From Luminiphilus sp051201685 (lineage in GTDB: Bacteria; Pseudomonadota; Gammaproteobacteria; Pseudomonadales; Halieaceae), in assembly GCF_051201685.1 (NCBI RefSeq), contig NZ_CP179213.1:1550001-1614000 (forward strand): DNA of 64,000 bases. The letters run 5' to 3'. Position 1 is the stretch's first letter, and every line of letters starts with the position of its first letter. The notes beneath the pieces were generated by a model. The model saw only the letters and a program-made list of their open reading frames with translations, was not told the DNA's origin and did not search any database. Below, in pieces: positions 60,767 through 64,000 of the stretch. The position numbers and the translations under genes are program-made.

Positions 60767-61612
60767 TTAGTAACGGGTTGTTGTCGCCAGAAACTCTAGG
60801 CTTCGGGTATTAAACAATTCAGGGTATTCGGTCATTACCCAGTGGCCGCAATGGTTCAGCAACTCCGCCTGTACCTGACCGCCGCCTTTGAGCATTTTCC
60901 AGACACCACTTGCGGGACAGAATTTGTCCTCGGTACCCCAAAATACCAGTATGGGGTGGTTTAGCTGGCTCACCTGACCACTAAGGTCAGGAATGGCCAT
61001 TGTGGCCAGCACGTGACTGTTTTGGGTTTGGAGTGTAGTCCAGCGTTCGTCAATCAGCTCCTCGTCGACAATATCTGCATCATAAACCAATAAAGTCAGT
61101 AGTTTAGCTAAGACATCTCGTGTAAATTCCGGAGAACCCATTGGGTGTTTCACCATGGTTTGTATCCCTTCCATAGCGAAATAATCTTCTCTGGACTCAA
61201 TGCCACCGGGTGCCATGAGTATCAGCTTTTGCACCCGTTCGGGGTGTTTCAGCGCCAGCCCCAATGCCACAGCGCCACCTAATGAATTGCCCACTAACGT
61301 GATGCCATGCAGCCGGAGGGCATCGAGCAATGCAACTAATCCATCGACAAAAAATTCCAGTGTGTGATCGATGTCGGTGGGCTTGTCAGTTTGGCCATAG
61401 CCCCACTGGTCATAAACAACACAGCGGTAGCCCGCGGTTTGGAAGGCAGCGATATTGTGTTTGAAGTTACTCCAGCCGCTAGCCCCGGGGCCACTGCCGT
61501 GAATAAATACCAGCGTGCCCTGTTCACTGCCCGTAGCGTGATGATCCGTGTAATGGATCGATAACCCCTGAGAAGTCTCCAGGAATTGAGGCTTTGCGGG
61601 ATTAGATGGCAT
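60767..61612 (-). CDS. hsaD: Meta-cleavage product hydrolase (4,5-9,10-diseco hydrolase, HsaD/TesD)
   Basis: This alpha/beta-hydrolase has 281 residues: IHGSGPGASGWSNF, GNSLGGAVALG with nucleophile Ser110, FWGTEDKFCPAS with Asp229, and NHCGHWVMTEYPELF with His257. The fit is to C-C bond hydrolases of the HsaD/BphD type that split the meta-cleavage product of 3,4-DHSA into HIP and a small dienoate. The ATG overlaps the hsaA stop (TAATG). It is the last gene of the hsaC-hsaA-hsaD set. Confidence 0.92.
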   Translation of the reverse strand: MPSNPAKPQFLETSQGLSIHYTDHHATGSEQGTLVFIHGSGPGASGWSNFKHNIAAFQTAGYRCVVYDQWGYGQTDKPTDIDHTLEFFVDGLVALLDALRLHGITLVGNSLGGAVALGLALKHPERVQKLILMAPGGIESREDYFAMEGIQTMVKHPMGSPEFTRDVLAKLLTLLVYDADIVDEELIDERWTTLQTQNSHVLATMAIPDLSGQVSQLNHPILVFWGTEDKFCPASGVWKMLKGGGQVQAELLNHCGHWVMTEYPELFNTRSLEFLATTTRY

Positions 61613-62742
61613 TAAACGAAGACATCCTTATTTTCAATGCCGAGTTGCATAGCACCCAGATTGCGCGCAAATCCCGTCGGGTTGTTTGCGACATGACAGC
61701 GCGCGATATGAATGTCATGCCAAAGATTTTGCAGTGGATGCCCGTTAAATACCGCGCGTCCTCCCGCCACGTCAAAAAGTGTGTCGATCGCGTCAATGGC
61801 TTTGTCGATGACGAGGGAAGCCTGATAGCGAAAGAGTACGCGTTCCTCGATTGATGGCTTCCAGTCACTGCTCTCCATTTTGTCGAAGTTATGAAACATG
61901 ACCGCTTCGAGCTCTGCAATGGTGTTCATGACTTGAGCGATACGGGTCTGTGTTTCCACGTCCCCGGCTAACTTTGTTGGATCGCTTGTCGCGGAGGCGG
62001 TTCGGGTTTCGATAAAAATCTTCAGGGCCTTCTTCAGAGCCCCAATGGCGGAGGAGTTCACGACCCTCACAAAAGTTTGCGCCCATGATAGGTTGTAAAC
62101 GGGATTTTCCTGGTCATTGACGCAATTGAACCCGTCCATCTGTTTGTGAGTTCGGTGGTCAGGAACGAAGATTGGAGTGTCAATGACCACGTCGTTGGAG
62201 CCCGTACCTTGAAGCCCCATCACATTCCATGTGTCTTCGATGTCGTACTGGTCGCGAGGTACTAGAAAAGTGCGATAGCCATCACCGGGAATTACCCCTC
62301 CCAGTAGGGCCCAGCTGCAGTGCTCGGAGCCGGAGCTCCAGCCCCATCGACCGCTGAGCATGAACCCGCCGTCGCAGCTGGCCGCTTTGGCACCCACCGG
62401 GTTGTAAGAGCTACTGACCAGTGTGTTGGGGTCGGCCTCGTAAACTTCGCGCTGGGCTTCTTCAGACATCAGCGCGATTTGGAAAGCGTGTACCGCAATA
62501 ATGCCGCTTGCCCAGGCCGTACTCATGTCGGCTTCGGCAATTCGGATTTGTTCGCGGAAAAATTCTTGCGGTCGCTGTTCTTGGCCGCCCCATTTTTTTG
62601 GCAGCATCATTGTGTAAAAGCCGCAGTCCTTGAGCGCCTGTACGACCTCTTTACTCATCCTGCGGTTGCCGCGCTGTTCGTCTGATCGACTCTCGATAAG
62701 GTCAAGAATTTGATCGGTTACGACGGGTTGATGGCTGCTCAT
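61612..62742 (-). CDS. hsaA: Flavin-dependent monooxygenase, 3-HSA hydroxylase oxygenase (HsaA-like)
   Basis: This is a 376-residue acyl-CoA-dehydrogenase-fold protein of group D flavin monooxygenases. GGFMLSGRWGWSSGSEHCSW resembles HsaA SGRW..SSG..HC. ALLGGVIPGDGYRTFLVPRD, WNVMGLQGTGSNDVVID and NGHPLQNLWHDIHIARCHV complete the pattern. It hydroxylates 3-HSA to the catechol 3,4-DHSA with reduced flavin from HsaB, which is not in this window. ATG 62742 is preceded by AGGGGA. Its stop overlaps hsaD. Confidence 0.92.
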   Translation of the reverse strand: MSSHQPVVTDQILDLIESRSDEQRGNRRMSKEVVQALKDCGFYTMMLPKKWGGQEQRPQEFFREQIRIAEADMSTAWASGIIAVHAFQIALMSEEAQREVYEADPNTLVSSSYNPVGAKAASCDGGFMLSGRWGWSSGSEHCSWALLGGVIPGDGYRTFLVPRDQYDIEDTWNVMGLQGTGSNDVVIDTPIFVPDHRTHKQMDGFNCVNDQENPVYNLSWAQTFVRVVNSSAIGALKKALKIFIETRTASATSDPTKLAGDVETQTRIAQVMNTIAELEAVMFHNFDKMESSDWKPSIEERVLFRYQASLVIDKAIDAIDTLFDVAGGRAVFNGHPLQNLWHDIHIARCHVANNPTGFARNLGAMQLGIENKDVFV

Positions 62743-62856
62743 GCGTTTCCCCTATTTTTAATTGTTTGACCACATTGGGCCGGCCCAGCGGGTAGTTCGA
62801 TATGGCATCCTTACAAAGGCGCCACGAACCTACATCACCCGTATGTGGTAACCGAT

Positions 62857-62909
62857 TATCCAAACGGAGGGTTAGTCCGTATGGATAGTCCGTATGGAGG
62901 GTCAGTCCT
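62857..62909. repeat. Short imperfect tandem repeat around GTCCGTATGGA
   Basis: GTCCGTATGGA occurs at 62875-62885 and 62888-62898 (period 13), flanked by related pieces (AACGGAGGGTTAGTCC at the left and GGAGGGTCAGTCC at the right). It lies in the hsaC-hsaA gap and just reaches the 3' end of hsaC. Confidence 0.65.
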
Positions 62910-63810
62910 GCTGGGCAACGCTGAAATCGTGTCCCCAAAAGCTGGGCACCGTACTCTCAAATACTTGATAGGCGCTCCAATCTCCCACCGTGCGGCCCTC
63001 AGCACCAATCTCAATATCAAACCCCGTGGGGCTGCGCATATAAAAAGACACCATGTGGTCGTTGGCATGGCGACCCAATGTGCCTGTTAGTTTGACATTA
63101 GCTGCGATCCGGCGATCGTTGCAACGCCCGACTTCATCGACGTCATTAACCTCTAGCATCATGTGCACGCAGCCCGCGGGCATGGGCATCTCAAAAAGGC
63201 CAAGGCTGTGGTGGCGTTGATTACAATGCATGAACCAAAGTCGTGTTACCGGCTCATCGGGGTCAGGGGTGAAGCGCAGCTTCATGAGATCAGAGAGCCC
63301 GAAACCCAAAACATCAGTTAAAAAAGCGGCTGTCTCATCGAAGTTAGGGGCGGGAAGCACGATGTGTCCCATGCCTTGATTGCCCGTGACAAAGTTACGA
63401 ACCCCTGCAGCTGAGTTAAATTGTCTGAAATCAGAGACCACGCCCCAGAATGCTTCGTGGTGGTTTCCTGATGGGTCCTGAAAGCACAATAAATTTTGCA
63501 CGCGTCTTTGTGTGATGAGGGCCTCGTCACCCCAGGTAAAATCAACCCCGGCGTGAGTGAGCGCATCGGCTACCTCTTGTAACCCCTGTGCAGAATTCGT
63601 CTCCCAACCGCAAACTTGTAAGGTTTCAGAGTCCCCGGGGGAGATAAACAGGCGATAGGGGTGGTCATCCATCTTGAAATACAGTTCACCGGCTTGGGCG
63701 TCGCAACGTGCGCTCACGTCCTCAAGACCCATAACGTCACAAGCAAATTCTCGCCAAGCCTCTGTTAGCTGGCTGCTAACCCCGATGTAACCCAAACTTT
63801 TGATCGCCAT
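62902..63810 (-). CDS. hsaC: Extradiol dioxygenase (3,4-DHSA dioxygenase, HsaC/TesB)
   Basis: This two-domain vicinal-oxygen-chelate dioxygenase has 302 residues. Iron ligands fit His149 (GMGHIVL), one of His200/201 (RHHSLGL), and Glu267 (GFDIEIG). Throughout, stretches such as SLGYIGVSS, RLFISPGD, CFQDPSGNHHEAF, GNQGMGHIV, TLGRHANDHMVSFYM and WGHDFSV follow HsaC. It cleaves the catecholic A ring of 3,4-DHSA. AGGAG precedes ATG 63810 by 9 nt. The upstream gene is an acyl-CoA ligase ending at 63826. Confidence 0.95.
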   Translation of the reverse strand: MAIKSLGYIGVSSQLTEAWREFACDVMGLEDVSARCDAQAGELYFKMDDHPYRLFISPGDSETLQVCGWETNSAQGLQEVADALTHAGVDFTWGDEALITQRRVQNLLCFQDPSGNHHEAFWGVVSDFRQFNSAAGVRNFVTGNQGMGHIVLPAPNFDETAAFLTDVLGFGLSDLMKLRFTPDPDEPVTRLWFMHCNQRHHSLGLFEMPMPAGCVHMMLEVNDVDEVGRCNDRRIAANVKLTGTLGRHANDHMVSFYMRSPTGFDIEIGAEGRTVGDWSAYQVFESTVPSFWGHDFSVAQQD

Positions 63811-63825
63811 ATCGATAGGCTCCTG

Positions 63826-64000
63826 TCATGCGTTATTGAGATGTAGTTGTTTTCTGAGTTCAGTTTTCAAAACTTTCCCCGTGGCATTGAGGGGGAGGGT
63901 GTCAATCCAAAAAAAATGCCGGGGAACTTTATAATTGGCCATAACGTCACGACACCAAGCGATAAGCTCTTGGTCGTCAATCGGTCCTGGGCTACTGGCT
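63826..64000 (-). CDS. Acyl-CoA synthetase, C-terminal end (cut by window edge)
   Basis: The last 57 codons on the minus strand read ...DDQELIAWCRDVMANYKVPR, then LPLNATGKVLKTELRKQL, ending at TGA 63828-63826. The NYKVPR and LNATGKV(L)K parts are the A10 region of AMP-forming ligases with the catalytic Lys. The rest of the gene lies beyond the window. It directly precedes hsaC by 15 bp and is probably co-transcribed with it. Confidence 0.9.
   Translation of the reverse strand, partial: ASSPGPIDDQELIAWCRDVMANYKVPRHFFWIDTLPLNATGKVLKTELRKQLHLNNA

Overview
The window looks like chromosomal DNA of an aerobic anoxygenic phototrophic marine gammaproteobacterium, most plausibly of the OM60/NOR5 (Halieaceae) clade. 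This placement is an inference. It rests on the edge of a photosynthesis gene cluster (bchD, bchI, crtD with two PpsR/CrtJ-type operator boxes) sitting next to a very large aerobic steroid-catabolism region with a TonB receptor, a type IV pilin and a proteobacterial-style gene layout. No rRNA, tRNA, CRISPR array, insertion sequence or phage gene was recognised.

Positions 1-7148 hold the photosynthesis edge. It has bchD (truncated by the window) and bchI on the minus strand, a divergent alpha/beta-hydrolase, crtD with a translationally coupled membrane protein, and a convergent pair of a cytochrome P450 and an ATP-grasp enzyme that may be an unstudied tailoring module. Positions 7337-11687 encode an RND pump with its adaptor.

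Positions 11814-35077 are mostly steroid or lipid catabolism: three KshA-like Rieske oxygenases (one frameshifted), a heteromeric acyl-CoA dehydrogenase pair, a FadD-type ligase, several SDRs, a TonB-dependent receptor, and a seven-gene minus-strand operon (amidohydrolase, Rieske oxygenase, SDR, acetoacetate-decarboxylase-like, SnoaL, DUF1214, sulfotransferase). A TetR gene lies divergent to a CYP125-like P450 plus SDR, and a solitary pilA has a sigma-54-like promoter. A decayed copy of the 3' end of the SDR lies at 35547-35731.

Positions 35809-50790 carry enone redox chemistry: two Old Yellow Enzyme family proteins, a KstD-like flavoprotein, a steroid 5-alpha-reductase-like membrane protein, SnoaL and SRPBCC proteins, a MaoC hydratase, two exported DUF3604 proteins and a metal-motif-less amidohydrolase.

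Positions 50856-64000 contain the most diagnostic steroid genes: an HsdA-like 3-alpha-hydroxysteroid dehydrogenase, an HdhA-like SDR, IpdC, EchA20, a classical ketosteroid isomerase, a TesR/TeiR-like LuxR regulator, and hsaD-hsaA-hsaC. Together with KshA these describe much of the aerobic 9,10-seco pathway: 3-OH oxidation and isomerisation, 9-alpha-hydroxylation, A-ring hydroxylation, meta-cleavage and hydrolysis, then ring C/D CoA-ester degradation. KshB, HsaB, IpdAB and the HsaEFG enzymes are not in this window. All family calls come from reading motifs and remembered family sequences; no database search was run.
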